From Accumulibacter sp964420975 (GTDB taxonomy: Bacteria; Pseudomonadota; Gammaproteobacteria; Burkholderiales; Rhodocyclaceae): DNA of 64,000 nucleotides. Below the pieces are notes generated by a model. The model did not search any database. It was not told the DNA's origin and saw only the letters and a program-made list of their open reading frames with translations. The DNA lies in contig CAYQVH010000008.1 in the NCBI GenBank assembly GCA_964420975.1, positions 1-64,000 on the forward strand, given 5' to 3'. Of this stretch, positions 8,151-16,960 are shown piece after piece. Made by a program: the position numbers and the translations under genes. Within the stretch, counting starts at the first letter, position 1; each line of letters begins with the position of its first letter.

Positions 8151-8651
8151 GTGAGCGACTTCGCTAGCCGGCGCGCTTTTCTCCGCGGGCGGCCCGGGTC
8201 GGTGAAAGCGGCCTTGCGCCCGCCCTGGGCGACAACGGAAAGCCGCTTTCTTGCCACCTGTACGCGCTGCGGTGACTGTCGGGGGGTTTGTCCTGGCGGC
8301 GTCATCCGCTTGCCCGGAGGAGTCGGCTCTCCGGAAGTCGATTTCAGCGCGGGCGAGTGCACTTTTTGCGGGGCCTGCGTCGAGGCGTGCCGCCCAGGTG
8401 CTCTGCAGCGCCAGCCCGGTGAGTCGCCGTGGTCCGCGAAGGCGGTGATTGGCGACCAGTGCCTGGCTCGCCGCCGGGTCGAGTGCCGCATCTGCGCCGA
8501 CCAGTGCGAGGCCCGTGCGATTTCTTTTCTGCTGCAAGCCGGTACGGTTGCTGCGCCACGGGCGCACCCTGCTCACTGTACCGGTTGTGGCGCGTGTGTC
8601 GCGCCTTGTCCAGCGAACGCGATCGCTGTCTTGAGCGACGCGCAACGTTGA
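8151..8651 (+). CDS. napF: NapF-type ferredoxin
   Basis: A 166-residue cytoplasmic iron-sulfur protein. NapF proteins bind NapA in the cytoplasm and are thought to help deliver its [4Fe-4S] cluster. Seen: an N-terminal RRAFLRG segment and Cys clusters CTRCGDCRGVCP (about residue 37), CTFCGACVEAC (about 73), CRICADQC (about 112) and CTGCGACVAPCP (about 143), giving room for three to four [4Fe-4S] clusters. The start is GTG, 18 bases after rnr. It is separated from the other nap genes, which lie on the opposite strand beyond the acyl-AMP ligase fusion gene, whereas enteric napF leads the nap operon. It is probably co-transcribed with rnr and the next gene. Confidence 0.85.
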   Translation: MSDFASRRAFLRGRPGSVKAALRPPWATTESRFLATCTRCGDCRGVCPGGVIRLPGGVGSPEVDFSAGECTFCGACVEACRPGALQRQPGESPWSAKAVIGDQCLARRRVECRICADQCEARAISFLLQAGTVAAPRAHPAHCTGCGACVAPCPANAIAVLSDAQR

Positions 8652-8660
8652 CGGAAGGTC

Positions 8661-11558
8661 TTGACTCAAGATGACCCCGCGGTGTCCGGGAACAGAACTG
8701 TGAGCGCTCTGCCCGGGGGCCGACAAGAACACGCGGCGACCTCGTCGGCGATCGCTGACCGGGTCTTGCGTGTGGTGGCCGATCTGGTGGTGGAGACGCG
8801 CCCTGGAGCCAGCGACGCCCGCGTTACCCTGCTGAGCCATCTCGAGCGCGATCTCGGCCTCGACAGTCTGGCGCGCGCCGAGCTGCTGTTACGCGTCGGC
8901 AGCGAGTTTGCCAAGTCACTCCCTGAAGCGGCGATGGCCGAAGTGGAAACACCCGCCGACTTGTTGCGCTTTCTCGCCCTGGCCGCTCCCGACGAGCTGG
9001 CGGCGCTCCCTGCAGCTTGGCAGAGCGAGGGTGCCGTAGAGGGGCATCCGAGCGAAGCGACGACGTTGCTCGAGGTACTCGAATGGCACGTCGAACGCCA
9101 TGCGCAGCGGACGCACGTGTTGTTGTACGGCGACGCCGGCGAGCACGGCGAGTCGTCGGTGGAGAGGATTTCCTACGCGGATCTGCTGCGAGAAGCGCGT
9201 GTCCTGGCAGCCGGACTCGTCGGTCGCGGCGTGACGCCACGGCAAACCGTGGCTTTGATGCTGCCCACGGGGCGTGCTTACCTGACCAGTTTTTTTGGTG
9301 TTCTGCTTGCCGGCGGCATTCCAGTGCCGATTTACCCGCCGGCTCGGCTCTCACAGCTGGACGATCACCTGCGCCGACATGCGCGAATTCTCGCCAACGC
9401 CAAGGTCGGCGCGTTGATCACGATTGCCCAGGCCAAGGGGGTCGCCGCTTTGCTGCGCGCCGAAGTGCCCTGCTTGCGTGAAGTTCTGACGCCGGCAGAA
9501 TTGCACGACGAATCGTATGGCGAATTGCACGACGAATCGCAACCCTTGCTTTATCGGCCGCGGGCCGAGGACATTGCCTTTCTCCAGTACACCTCCGGGA
9601 GCACCGGTGACCCCAAGGGAGTGGTTCTCAGCCACAGCAATCTACTCGCCAACCTGCGTGCGATGGGCGCAGCGATAGCGGTCAGCAGCGACGATGTCTT
9701 CGTCTCCTGGCTGCCGCTGTATCACGACATGGGGCTGATCGGGGCCTGGTTTGGTGCGCTCTACTTCGGGCTCCGTTTGGTGCTGATGTCGCCGTTGGCT
9801 TTTTTGGCGAGACCGGTCCGTTGGTTGCGAGCGATTTCGCAGCATCGCGCGACGCTCTCTGCGGCGCCAAACTTTGCTTTTGACCTCTGCGCCCGCAAAC
9901 TCGACGAGAGGGATCTGCAGGGGCTTGATCTGTCGTCGTGGCGGCTGGCGTTGAACGGTGCCGAGCCAGTCAGCCCGACGACACTCGCGGCCTTTGCCAA
10001 GCGCTTCGCTCCCCACGGGCTGCGTGCAACGGCATTAACTCCGGTGTATGGCCTGGCCGAGTGCTCGGTCGGCCTGGCTTTTCCGCCTCTCGATCGCGGT
10101 CCGCGTATCGACTGTGTCCGCCGCTCGGCCCTGCTTGAGACGCGTTGCGCGCTGCCAGCGGCGCTTGGTGATGCCGACAGGCTCGAAGTGCCGGCGTGTG
10201 GACGCCCTTTGCCGCAGCATGAGATCCGTATCGTCGATGACAGCGACTGCGAACTGGCCGATCGACGCGTCGGGCGCCTGCAGTTCCGTGGGCCGTCGGC
10301 GACCACGGGCTACTATCGGAATCCGACGGCGACGAAAGCGCTCTTTCGCGATGGCTGGCTCGACTCTGGTGACTACGCCTACAGCGTTGATGGCGAGATC
10401 TATCTCACTGGCCGGGTCAAGGATCTGATCATTCGTGGCGGGCGAAACATTTATCCGTACGAGCTCGAGCAGGCGGTCGGCAACCTTCCGGGAATCCGTC
10501 GCGGCTGCGTCGCTGTCTTTGCCAGTAGCGATCCGACAACCGGTAGCGAGCGACTGGTGGTTCTCGCCGAAACGCGGGTCAGCGATCCGCTGCAACGCGA
10601 TGCACTGCGGCACCAGATCAACGACGCCGCGATAGACACCATTGGCCAGCCCGCTGACGAGGTGGTTCTGGCACCACCGAATTCGGTGCTCAAGACGTCG
10701 AGCGGTAAGATTCGGCGTAGTGCCTCACGTGAGGCCTTCGAACGGGGTGCGATCGGAGCGACGGCGCCGTCGGCTCGTCTGCAGCTCCTGCGCCTGGCCG
10801 TGGCTGGGCTGCGCGCGCGTGGTGCGGAAAAGGCGCAGCGCGTGGCTCGGCGGGCGTATGGCCTTTGGTGCTGGTTTGTTTTCTTGTTGCTCGCGCTGCC
10901 GGTATTCGCCGGTGTGGTTATCTTGCACTCGCCAAGTCTCTGTCGTCACCTCGTCCATCGCGCGGCGAGAATCTTTCTTTGGCTGGCAGCGATGCCCGTT
11001 GCGCGGATCGCAGCGAGTCGGCTGCCCTCTCGACCCCATCTCCTGCTCGTCAATCACGGCAGCTATCTCGACGCGCTGGTGCTGTGCGCCGCTTTGCCAC
11101 CGGAGGCCGCGTACGCATTCGTCGCCAAGCGCGAATTCGTCGCCCAGCCGGCGATCTACGCTTTTCTCCGGCAACTCGATACGCTGTTCGTCGAGCGCCA
11201 CGAGGCGTCCAGGAGTGTCGAAGACGTGGCGGCGCTCGTCGCCGGTCTGACCGCCGGCCGCAAACTGGTCATCTTTCCCGAAGGAACGTTTTCGCGCGAG
11301 GCGGGCCTCAAGCCGTTTCACATGGGCGCTTTCGTTAGTGCGGCGCGAACCGGCGTGCCGGTGTTGCCGTGCGCGCTACGCGGGACGCGTAGCGTTCTCC
11401 GCGACCGGACGTGGCTACCGCGGCGTGGAAACCTTGCCGTCGCGCTTGGCGAACCGTTGTTTCCGGAAGGTACCGATTGGGCGGCCGCGGTCTGCTTGCG
11501 CGATACGGCGCGCAGCGCTGTGCTCGCACTTTGCGGCGAGCACGATCTCGCGCGCTGA
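8661..11558 (+). CDS. ACP / acyl-AMP ligase / PlsC-type acyltransferase fusion protein
   Basis: A 965-residue three-part protein. Residues about 30-115 form an acyl carrier domain with the phosphopantetheine site LGLDSL (Ser69). Residues about 130-720 form an adenylating domain with YTSGSTGDPKG (about 310-320) and the late ligase motifs DSGDYAY, GRVKDLIIRGG and SSGKIRR; it most resembles fatty acyl-AMP ligases. After hydrophobic segments near 735-765, a PlsC-like acyltransferase has NHGSYLD (His799) and FPEGT (872-876). A likely inference is that it activates a fatty acid, loads it on its own ACP and transfers it to a lysophospholipid or other acceptor at the membrane. The start is uncertain: TTG at 8661 is listed, but GTG near 8701 is possible. 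Confidence 0.8.
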   Translation: MTQDDPAVSGNRTVSALPGGRQEHAATSSAIADRVLRVVADLVVETRPGASDARVTLLSHLERDLGLDSLARAELLLRVGSEFAKSLPEAAMAEVETPADLLRFLALAAPDELAALPAAWQSEGAVEGHPSEATTLLEVLEWHVERHAQRTHVLLYGDAGEHGESSVERISYADLLREARVLAAGLVGRGVTPRQTVALMLPTGRAYLTSFFGVLLAGGIPVPIYPPARLSQLDDHLRRHARILANAKVGALITIAQAKGVAALLRAEVPCLREVLTPAELHDESYGELHDESQPLLYRPRAEDIAFLQYTSGSTGDPKGVVLSHSNLLANLRAMGAAIAVSSDDVFVSWLPLYHDMGLIGAWFGALYFGLRLVLMSPLAFLARPVRWLRAISQHRATLSAAPNFAFDLCARKLDERDLQGLDLSSWRLALNGAEPVSPTTLAAFAKRFAPHGLRATALTPVYGLAECSVGLAFPPLDRGPRIDCVRRSALLETRCALPAALGDADRLEVPACGRPLPQHEIRIVDDSDCELADRRVGRLQFRGPSATTGYYRNPTATKALFRDGWLDSGDYAYSVDGEIYLTGRVKDLIIRGGRNIYPYELEQAVGNLPGIRRGCVAVFASSDPTTGSERLVVLAETRVSDPLQRDALRHQINDAAIDTIGQPADEVVLAPPNSVLKTSSGKIRRSASREAFERGAIGATAPSARLQLLRLAVAGLRARGAEKAQRVARRAYGLWCWFVFLLLALPVFAGVVILHSPSLCRHLVHRAARIFLWLAAMPVARIAASRLPSRPHLLLVNHGSYLDALVLCAALPPEAAYAFVAKREFVAQPAIYAFLRQLDTLFVERHEASRSVEDVAALVAGLTAGRKLVIFPEGTFSREAGLKPFHMGAFVSAARTGVPVLPCALRGTRSVLRDRTWLPRRGNLAVALGEPLFPEGTDWAAAVCLRDTARSAVLALCGEHDLAR
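9498..9539 (+). repeat. 24-bp tandem duplication inside the acyl-AMP ligase domain
   Basis: The 18-base string gaattgcacgacgaatcg occurs at 9498-9515 and again at 9522-9539, separated by six bases, so the unit length is 24. In frame it encodes ELHDESYG followed by ELHDESQ. The identity suggests a recent in-frame slippage event in a surface loop about 25 residues before the ATP-binding motif. Confidence 0.9.
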
Positions 11559-11600
11559 GCGCTGTCGCCGACGGCGGACCGCCAGTCGGGCCGCGGCGGG

Positions 11601-12068
11601 TCAGTTCTTTTTGACCACCTTCTTGACGGTGTCGCCCTTGAAAGTGTTGTCGACCAGCGGGGGGGCATCGACCTGCGGTACATGACACAGCACGCAGTTG
11701 TAGCGACCACCGGTCGCCTCGGCGTGTTTCTTGCCGTCACGGTCGATGAAGTGGCTGTCACCGACTTTGGGCGCCTTTTTCTTTTGATAAGTCGCTGCCG
11801 AGTGGCAATCCATGCACTGATTGTTTTCGAGGTTGATCTCGTCGAAGTTCTCGACGGCGTGTGGGATCACCGGCGGTTGCGTGCTGAACGTCCTCGCGAT
11901 CGGCGCCTCGGTACCCGGACGTTTGCCGACGTAGGTCTTGACTTCGGGTGCCTGATCGGGTGCCGCAACGTCGGCGCCGCGCATCGACTTCGTCGTGTCG
12001 GCGGCAAAAACCAGCGCGCTCAGGCAGCCGGCGGCGATGGCGACAGTAAGTTTCAGAGATTGGGTCAT
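11601..12068 (-). CDS. napB: periplasmic nitrate reductase, diheme cytochrome subunit NapB
   Basis: A 155-residue exported diheme cytochrome c that passes electrons to NapA. Seen: a signal peptide (about residues 1-22, ending VFAAD), and two heme-binding motifs, CMDCH at 85-89 and CVLCH at 125-129. The distal His ligands are probably His70 and His106 or His115, by analogy. The ATG at 12068 follows GGAGGGAGC, a strong ribosome binding site; the frame is open upstream, but that part overlaps napH and lacks a signal. It is the last gene of the nap operon, 47 bases after napH, and its end lies 42 bases from the convergent fusion gene. No napC follows. Confidence 0.95.
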   Translation of the reverse strand: MTQSLKLTVAIAAGCLSALVFAADTTKSMRGADVAAPDQAPEVKTYVGKRPGTEAPIARTFSTQPPVIPHAVENFDEINLENNQCMDCHSAATYQKKKAPKVGDSHFIDRDGKKHAEATGGRYNCVLCHVPQVDAPPLVDNTFKGDTVKKVVKKN

Positions 12069-12115
12069 GATTGGCGCTCCCTCCACGTCAAAGGATGATG
12101 TCCTGCAAAGTTTGT

Positions 12116-13018
12116 TCAGTTGCCGCGACTCGCGGCGTGCATGGCGGCCGGCGTTCCGTTGTCGGGCGGATTGTTGAAACGTAGGCCGAAGGCAAAAACG
12201 TCTTTCGAGCAAACGTCGATACAACGTCCGCAGTTTGTGCAGTTGGCGGCGACGATGACCGGTCCGACGCCGTTGCCGGCACCTTTCAAGGCGGGACGAA
12301 TGACTTGCGGCTCCGGACAAACGGCAAAGCAGTCCATGCAGTCGTTACACGCCGCGCGCTGCACCGCCGTCACCCGTAGCGGACTCCAGCGTCCGAGCAA
12401 GCTGTAGAAGGCTCCGACTGGGCAGAGGTGACCACACCAGCCGCGACTCATGACAAACAGGTCGAACAGAAAGACGGCGACGACGACGGTCGTCGCGGCT
12501 CCCAGTCCGAAAAGCAGGCCGCGGTGCAACATCGAGACGGGGTTGACCAACTCCCAGGCAATCGTCCCGCTGAACATTGCGAGCACCAGGGTCATCGCCA
12601 GAATCCAATAGCGGCTGCTGCGCGAGACGTGCGCGCTGCCCTTGATTCCCAGGCGACCGCGCAGCCAGTGAGCGAGGTCCGCGAGCGGGTTGATCGGACA
12701 CACCCAGGCGCAATAAACACGCCCCCCGACGAGCAGGTAGACGATGCCGACGATCAGCGCGCCGATCCAGGCGAGTCGCTCCGGGACGTGACCGGCGAAC
12801 AGCGACTGCAGCAGGACGTAGGGATCGGTCAATGGCAGCGTGTCGAGCGTCAAACTGTAGGCAAGGTTGCCCTTTACGAGCCAGATACCGGCGACGGGTC
12901 CGAGCAGGAACAGACCCAGAATGACGACTTGGATCAGGCGTCGCGCCAGCAACCACTGGTTGGCTGCCAGCCGCCCTTTGCTCGCCATCGCTTCAGCACC
13001 GGCACGTTGCGTGTTCAT
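12116..13018 (-). CDS. napH: quinol dehydrogenase membrane component NapH
   Basis: A 300-residue membrane protein with four or so transmembrane helices. NapH with NapG passes electrons from the quinone pool toward the periplasmic reductase. Seen: hydrophobic segments near residues 28-50, 75-97, 132-155 and 170-195; two CxxxCP-type motifs facing the cytoplasm (CAWCPINP near 108 and CGHLCPVGAF near 200); and two C-terminal [4Fe-4S] motifs, CNDCMDCFAVCP (about 226) and CTNCGRCIDVCSKDVF (about 262). The length is normal. It starts 28 bases after napG and precedes napB. Because napC is absent, NapGH is the only visible route from quinol to NapAB. Confidence 0.95.
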   Translation of the reverse strand: MNTQRAGAEAMASKGRLAANQWLLARRLIQVVILGLFLLGPVAGIWLVKGNLAYSLTLDTLPLTDPYVLLQSLFAGHVPERLAWIGALIVGIVYLLVGGRVYCAWVCPINPLADLAHWLRGRLGIKGSAHVSRSSRYWILAMTLVLAMFSGTIAWELVNPVSMLHRGLLFGLGAATTVVVAVFLFDLFVMSRGWCGHLCPVGAFYSLLGRWSPLRVTAVQRAACNDCMDCFAVCPEPQVIRPALKGAGNGVGPVIVAANCTNCGRCIDVCSKDVFAFGLRFNNPPDNGTPAAMHAASRGN

Positions 13019-13045
13019 GGGGTACGCGGGTCGCCGAGTGTCCGG

Positions 13046-13930
13046 TCAAGGACGGGGGGTTGATGGCGTTGCCGGACGACCGAGCCCTGGCGGTAGGCTG
13101 GGGACGACCGGGCTGCTGCCGGGGTCGAAGTGGCCTTCAAGTTTTGTTCCTTCGGGCAAACGATCCGGCAGATCGATCAAGTCCTTGTCCTCGACCAGCG
13201 AGCGACCTCCCGCCTTGGCTTTTTCCTCCCAGCCGAGACGATAGTGCTCGCCGAGAGAACCCTTGACGAGTGGTCGCGGTAGCACGCGAATCGACGCCTC
13301 GTCGGTGACACACGCGTTCTCACACTTGCCACAACCGGTACAGTGTTCCGAATGAACCGTCGGGATGAACATCGTATGGCGACCGGTGCGGGTATTGGGC
13401 CGCAACTCGAGGGTGATCGCTTGGTCGATGACCGGACAGACGCGGTGGCAGACATCGCAGCGTAGACCGAGGAAGTTGAGGCACGTCTCCTGATCGGACA
13501 AGACGGCAAGACCCATCCGTGAGTCGTTGATGTTCGTCAGCCGGTGATCAAGAGCTCCCGTCGGACAAGCCTTGACGCACGGAATGTCTTCGCACATCTC
13601 GCAGGGGCCGCTGCGCGCCGTGAAGTAGGGCGTTCCGGTGGCAACGGACGCTTCCGGCCTGGCCAGTTCGAGGATGTGATACGGACAGTCGCGCACGCAC
13701 ATGCCGCAGCGGATGCAGGCGCCGAGAAAATCTTCTTCGCGACCCGCTCCGGGCGGTCGAATCGCCAGCGGGGCTTTGGCTTTGGCGTGTCTGGCGTAGC
13801 CTGCGAGTCCAAGCCCGAGGATGCCGACGCCACAGAGCAGTCGCGCCGACTCGACGACAAACCGCCGTCGCGCCGGTCCACCGGTCCGCTGCTCGGGCTG
13901 CAAGGCGCTGTTCGCCTGTTCCTTGACCAT
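13046..13930 (-). CDS. napG: ferredoxin-type protein NapG
   Basis: A 294-residue periplasmic polyferredoxin. Seen: a Tat-type N-terminus with RRRFVVE near residue 21 and a hydrophobic stretch to about residue 45; four [4Fe-4S] motifs in order, CIRCGMCVRDCP (about 71), CEMCEDIPCVKACP (about 112), the CDVCHRVCP region (about 157) and CTGCGKCENAC (about 194). By family NapG is exported folded and works with NapH in quinol oxidation. It lies between napA, from which an 84-base gap separates it, and napH. The C-terminus is Pro-rich and not conserved in any way I recognise. Confidence 0.94.
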   Translation of the reverse strand: MVKEQANSALQPEQRTGGPARRRFVVESARLLCGVGILGLGLAGYARHAKAKAPLAIRPPGAGREEDFLGACIRCGMCVRDCPYHILELARPEASVATGTPYFTARSGPCEMCEDIPCVKACPTGALDHRLTNINDSRMGLAVLSDQETCLNFLGLRCDVCHRVCPVIDQAITLELRPNTRTGRHTMFIPTVHSEHCTGCGKCENACVTDEASIRVLPRPLVKGSLGEHYRLGWEEKAKAGGRSLVEDKDLIDLPDRLPEGTKLEGHFDPGSSPVVPSLPPGLGRPATPSTPRP

Positions 13931-14013
13931 CGTGACGTCGCAGAAGAGGGATCAGCCGCAGGCGGGCGGCGTGACTCCGCCCGCGGCTTTTCCTGATACC
14001 CGGTTTTCGGCGC

Positions 14014-16539
14014 TCAGGCCTTGACCACCTTGCACGCGCACTTCTTGAAATCGGTTTCTTTCGAGATCGGGCACGTCGCGTCCAGAGTCAGCTTGTTGAC
14101 CAGGCGATGCTCGTCGAAGAAGGGGACGAAGACGAGCCCGACGGGAGGCCGGTTGCGGCCGCGTGTTTCGACGCGAACCTGAATTTCGCCGCGACGGGTA
14201 GCGACCTTAACCACGTCTCCGCGTTGCAGGCTGCGCTTCTTGGCATCGTCCGGGTGCATGTACATCCAGGCGTCGGGCATCGCCTTGTAGAGTTCCGGAA
14301 CACGCCGGGTCATCGACCCGGTGTGCCAGTGCTCGAGCACTCGCCCGGTGCACAACCAGAGGTCGTAGTCCTTGTCCGGCATTTCTGCCGGCGGCTGGTA
14401 GGGAAGGGCGAAGATGACCGCCTTGCCATCCGGGTGGCCGTAGAATTTGACGCCTTCGCCGGTCTTGACGTAGGGATCGTAGCCTTCGCGGAAGCGCCAC
14501 AGCGTCTCCTTGCCACCGACGACCGGCCAGCGCAGCCCGCGCGCCTTGTGATAAACGTCGAAGTCGGCGAGGTCGTGCGCGTGTCCGCGACCGAAGGCGG
14601 CGTATTCCTCGAACAGTCCTTTCTGCAGATAGAAGCCGACGGCCTTCGATTCGGCGTTGTCAAAGCCTTTATAGGTCTGGGCAAGCGGGAACTTGTTGAC
14701 CTGTCCGTTGGCGAACAGGACGTCGTACAGCGTCTTGCCCTTGTACTCGGGATGCTTGTCGAGCAGCGCGGCGGGCCAGACCTCATCGGTCTTGAAGCGT
14801 TTCGAGAACTCGACGTACTGCCAAAGGTCGGATCTCGCCTGACCCGGAGCGGCGACCTGCTGCCGCCAGAACTGCGTGCGGCGTTCGGCGTTGCCATACG
14901 CGCCTTCCTTCTCCATCCACATCGCCGAGGGCAGAATCAGGTCGGCCGACATCGCGGAAACGGTCGGGTAGGCGTCGGAGACGACGATAAAGTTGTCGGG
15001 GTTGCGCCAGCCGGGGAAGATCTCGTCGTTGACGTTCGGCCCGGCCTGCATGTTGTTGGTCGTCGTCGTCCAGTAGAAGTTGATCTTGCCGTCCTTGAGC
15101 AACCGGCTCTGGGCCACGGCGTGCGCACCAATCCAGTCGGGAAGTATTCCCGCCGGCAGTTTCCACTGTTTCTCACTGATTTCCCGATGCTGCGGGTTGG
15201 TTACCACCATGTCGGCCGGCAAGCGATGGGCGAAGGTGCCGACCTCACGCGCTGTACCACAGGCGGAGGGTTGGCCGGTGAGCGAGAAGGGGCTGTTGCC
15301 CGGCTCGGAGATCTTGCCCACCAGCAGGTGCACGTTGTAGATCATGTTGTTGACCCACGTGCCGCGGGTGTGCTGGTTGAAACCCATCGTCCAGAACGAG
15401 GTGACACGTGTGTTGGGGTCGGCGTAGGCCTTGGCGAGCGCTTCCAGCTTGTCCTTGGGAACGCCTGACAGCTCGTGGGTCTTGTCGAGCGTGTATTCGG
15501 CGACAAAGGCCTTGAACTCGTCGAAGGTCATCGGGCTCGCGGCGCCCGGGTTGCCTTTTGGCTTGCCATCCTCGCCGGGGTAGCCGTTGTTCATCGCGAC
15601 CTTTTCCAGGGGATGGTTGGGGCGCAGACCGTAGCCGATATCGGTCACACCCCGCTTGAAGTTCACGTGGCGGGCGACAAAATCCTGTTTGACGGCGTTG
15701 TTCTGGAGGATGTAGTTGCAGAGGTAGTTGAGGATCGCCAGATCACTCTGCGGTTTGAAGATCAACTCGTTGTCGGCAAGCTCGGTTGAACGGTGACTGA
15801 AGGTCGACAAGACGTGGATCTTCACGTTCTTGCCGGTGAGCCGCCGATCGGTGACCCGCGACCAGAGAATCGGATGCATCTCCGCCATGTTCGAGCCCCA
15901 GAGCACGAAGGCGTCGGCGTGTTCGATGTCGTCGTAGCAGCCCATCGGCTCGTCGATACCGAAGGTGCGCATGAAACCCGCAACCGCGGACGCCATGCAG
16001 TGGCGCGCGTTGGGGTCGATGTTGTTGCTCAGGAAGCCGGCCTTTATCAGTTTGGCGGCGGCGTAGCCTTCCCAGATCGTCCACTGTCCGGAGCCGAACA
16101 TGGCGATGTTGCGCGGGCCCCCCTTCTTGAGTGCCACCTTGCACTTGTCGGCCATGAGGTCGAACGCCTGATCCCAGGAGATCGGTGTGAACTCGCCGTT
16201 CTTGTCGAACTTGCCGTCCTTCATCCGCAGCAAGGGCGTCGTCAGGCGGTCCTTACCGTACTGGATCTTCGACAGAAAGTAGCCCTTGATGCAGTTCAGG
16301 CCTTTATTGACCGGAGCGTCCGGGTCGCCTTGGGTGGCGACAATACGGCCGTCCTTGGTGCCGACGAGTACGCCACAGCCGGTGCCGCAGTAACGGCAGG
16401 CGCCTTTGTCCCAGCGTACGCCATCGTCTTTGCCGGCGGCGGCTTCGGCGAGGCCCGGCACGCTGATGCCGGCGACGCTGGCAGCGGCGGCGACCGCCTG
16501 GGTCTTGATAAAGTCGCGACGCGTCAAAGTCAATTTCAT
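14014..16539 (-). CDS. napA: periplasmic nitrate reductase catalytic subunit NapA
   Basis: An 841-residue molybdopterin enzyme that reduces nitrate to nitrite in the periplasm. Seen: a twin-arginine signal (TRRDFIK, residues 6-12), the N-terminal [4Fe-4S] ligands Cys48, Cys51, Cys55 and Cys83, and the molybdenum ligand Cys in NARHCMASA near residue 181. The final part has the molydopterin-dinucleotide binding segment with CTGRVLEHWHTGSMTRR around residue 735. Length matches the NapA family. The ATG is one base after the napD stop, so the two are translationally coupled. It belongs to the napDAGHB operon, which carries an FNR-type promoter upstream of napD. Confidence 0.97.
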   Translation of the reverse strand: MKLTLTRRDFIKTQAVAAAASVAGISVPGLAEAAAGKDDGVRWDKGACRYCGTGCGVLVGTKDGRIVATQGDPDAPVNKGLNCIKGYFLSKIQYGKDRLTTPLLRMKDGKFDKNGEFTPISWDQAFDLMADKCKVALKKGGPRNIAMFGSGQWTIWEGYAAAKLIKAGFLSNNIDPNARHCMASAVAGFMRTFGIDEPMGCYDDIEHADAFVLWGSNMAEMHPILWSRVTDRRLTGKNVKIHVLSTFSHRSTELADNELIFKPQSDLAILNYLCNYILQNNAVKQDFVARHVNFKRGVTDIGYGLRPNHPLEKVAMNNGYPGEDGKPKGNPGAASPMTFDEFKAFVAEYTLDKTHELSGVPKDKLEALAKAYADPNTRVTSFWTMGFNQHTRGTWVNNMIYNVHLLVGKISEPGNSPFSLTGQPSACGTAREVGTFAHRLPADMVVTNPQHREISEKQWKLPAGILPDWIGAHAVAQSRLLKDGKINFYWTTTTNNMQAGPNVNDEIFPGWRNPDNFIVVSDAYPTVSAMSADLILPSAMWMEKEGAYGNAERRTQFWRQQVAAPGQARSDLWQYVEFSKRFKTDEVWPAALLDKHPEYKGKTLYDVLFANGQVNKFPLAQTYKGFDNAESKAVGFYLQKGLFEEYAAFGRGHAHDLADFDVYHKARGLRWPVVGGKETLWRFREGYDPYVKTGEGVKFYGHPDGKAVIFALPYQPPAEMPDKDYDLWLCTGRVLEHWHTGSMTRRVPELYKAMPDAWMYMHPDDAKKRSLQRGDVVKVATRRGEIQVRVETRGRNRPPVGLVFVPFFDEHRLVNKLTLDATCPISKETDFKKCACKVVKA

Positions 16540-16540
16540 C

Positions 16541-16789
16541 TCACACTTCCTCGTCAGGATCGGGTTCGAACTGGTGGTAAACCATGGACGCAGAAAGCAC
16601 GCCCGGTTGCTGGTTGATTTGGGTGAAAAGATTGGCCACGGCCTGATCGGAGTCAGCCTCGATGGTAACGATCAGCCGTCCCTCCGCGGTTGTCGCATGG
16701 ATCTCGACGCCGGCCAGCAAGGACAGGCTCGCTGCGACCTCGTCCAACGCCTGCGGCAAAGCGTTGACCAGTACGCTGGAAAGGTTCAT
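16541..16789 (-). CDS. napD: NapA signal-peptide chaperone NapD
   Basis: An 82-residue cytoplasmic protein that binds the NapA twin-arginine signal and holds export until the cofactor is in place. Seen: the start MNLSSVLVNALPQALDEVA and the middle block VEIHATTAEGRLIVTIEAD, typical of NapD's small ferredoxin-like fold. It is the first gene of the operon and ends one base before napA. An FNR-like box lies about 115 bases upstream with a matching -10. The preceding region is non-coding up to the 6S RNA terminator. Confidence 0.93.
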   Translation of the reverse strand: MNLSSVLVNALPQALDEVAASLSLLAGVEIHATTAEGRLIVTIEADSDQAVANLFTQINQQPGVLSASMVYHQFEPDPDEEV

Positions 16790-16873
16790 GGACTCGAGGC
16801 GATTCTTCAGGCTTGTCGGTCGGAGTCCCGTGTATTACCCCGTCCGACCGGGACACCATGGTGTCAGACGCAC

Positions 16874-16914
16874 ACTCTATGCCTCCTGCGCCTTCTTTTT
16901 TTGATACAGGTCAA
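16874..16914 (-). promoter_or_regulatory. FNR/Anr-type promoter of the nap operon
   Basis: TTGATACAGGTCAA at 16901-16914 matches the FNR consensus TTGAT-N4-ATCAA at nine of ten positions. On the minus strand a -10-like TAGAGT (16879-16874) is placed so that the box would be centred close to -41.5, the class II activator position. Both spacing and direction toward napD support oxygen-responsive control. This is read from sequence, not tested. Confidence 0.8.
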
Positions 16915-16960
16915 GCCGCAATAAATGAATTTACGGCCAGCTGAGTGCCAGTCCCTGAAC

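Noticed and set aside
14107..15468. 453-codon plus-strand open frame opposite napA
   Set aside because: It runs opposite a clear catalytic NapA sequence and shows no protein-family motif.
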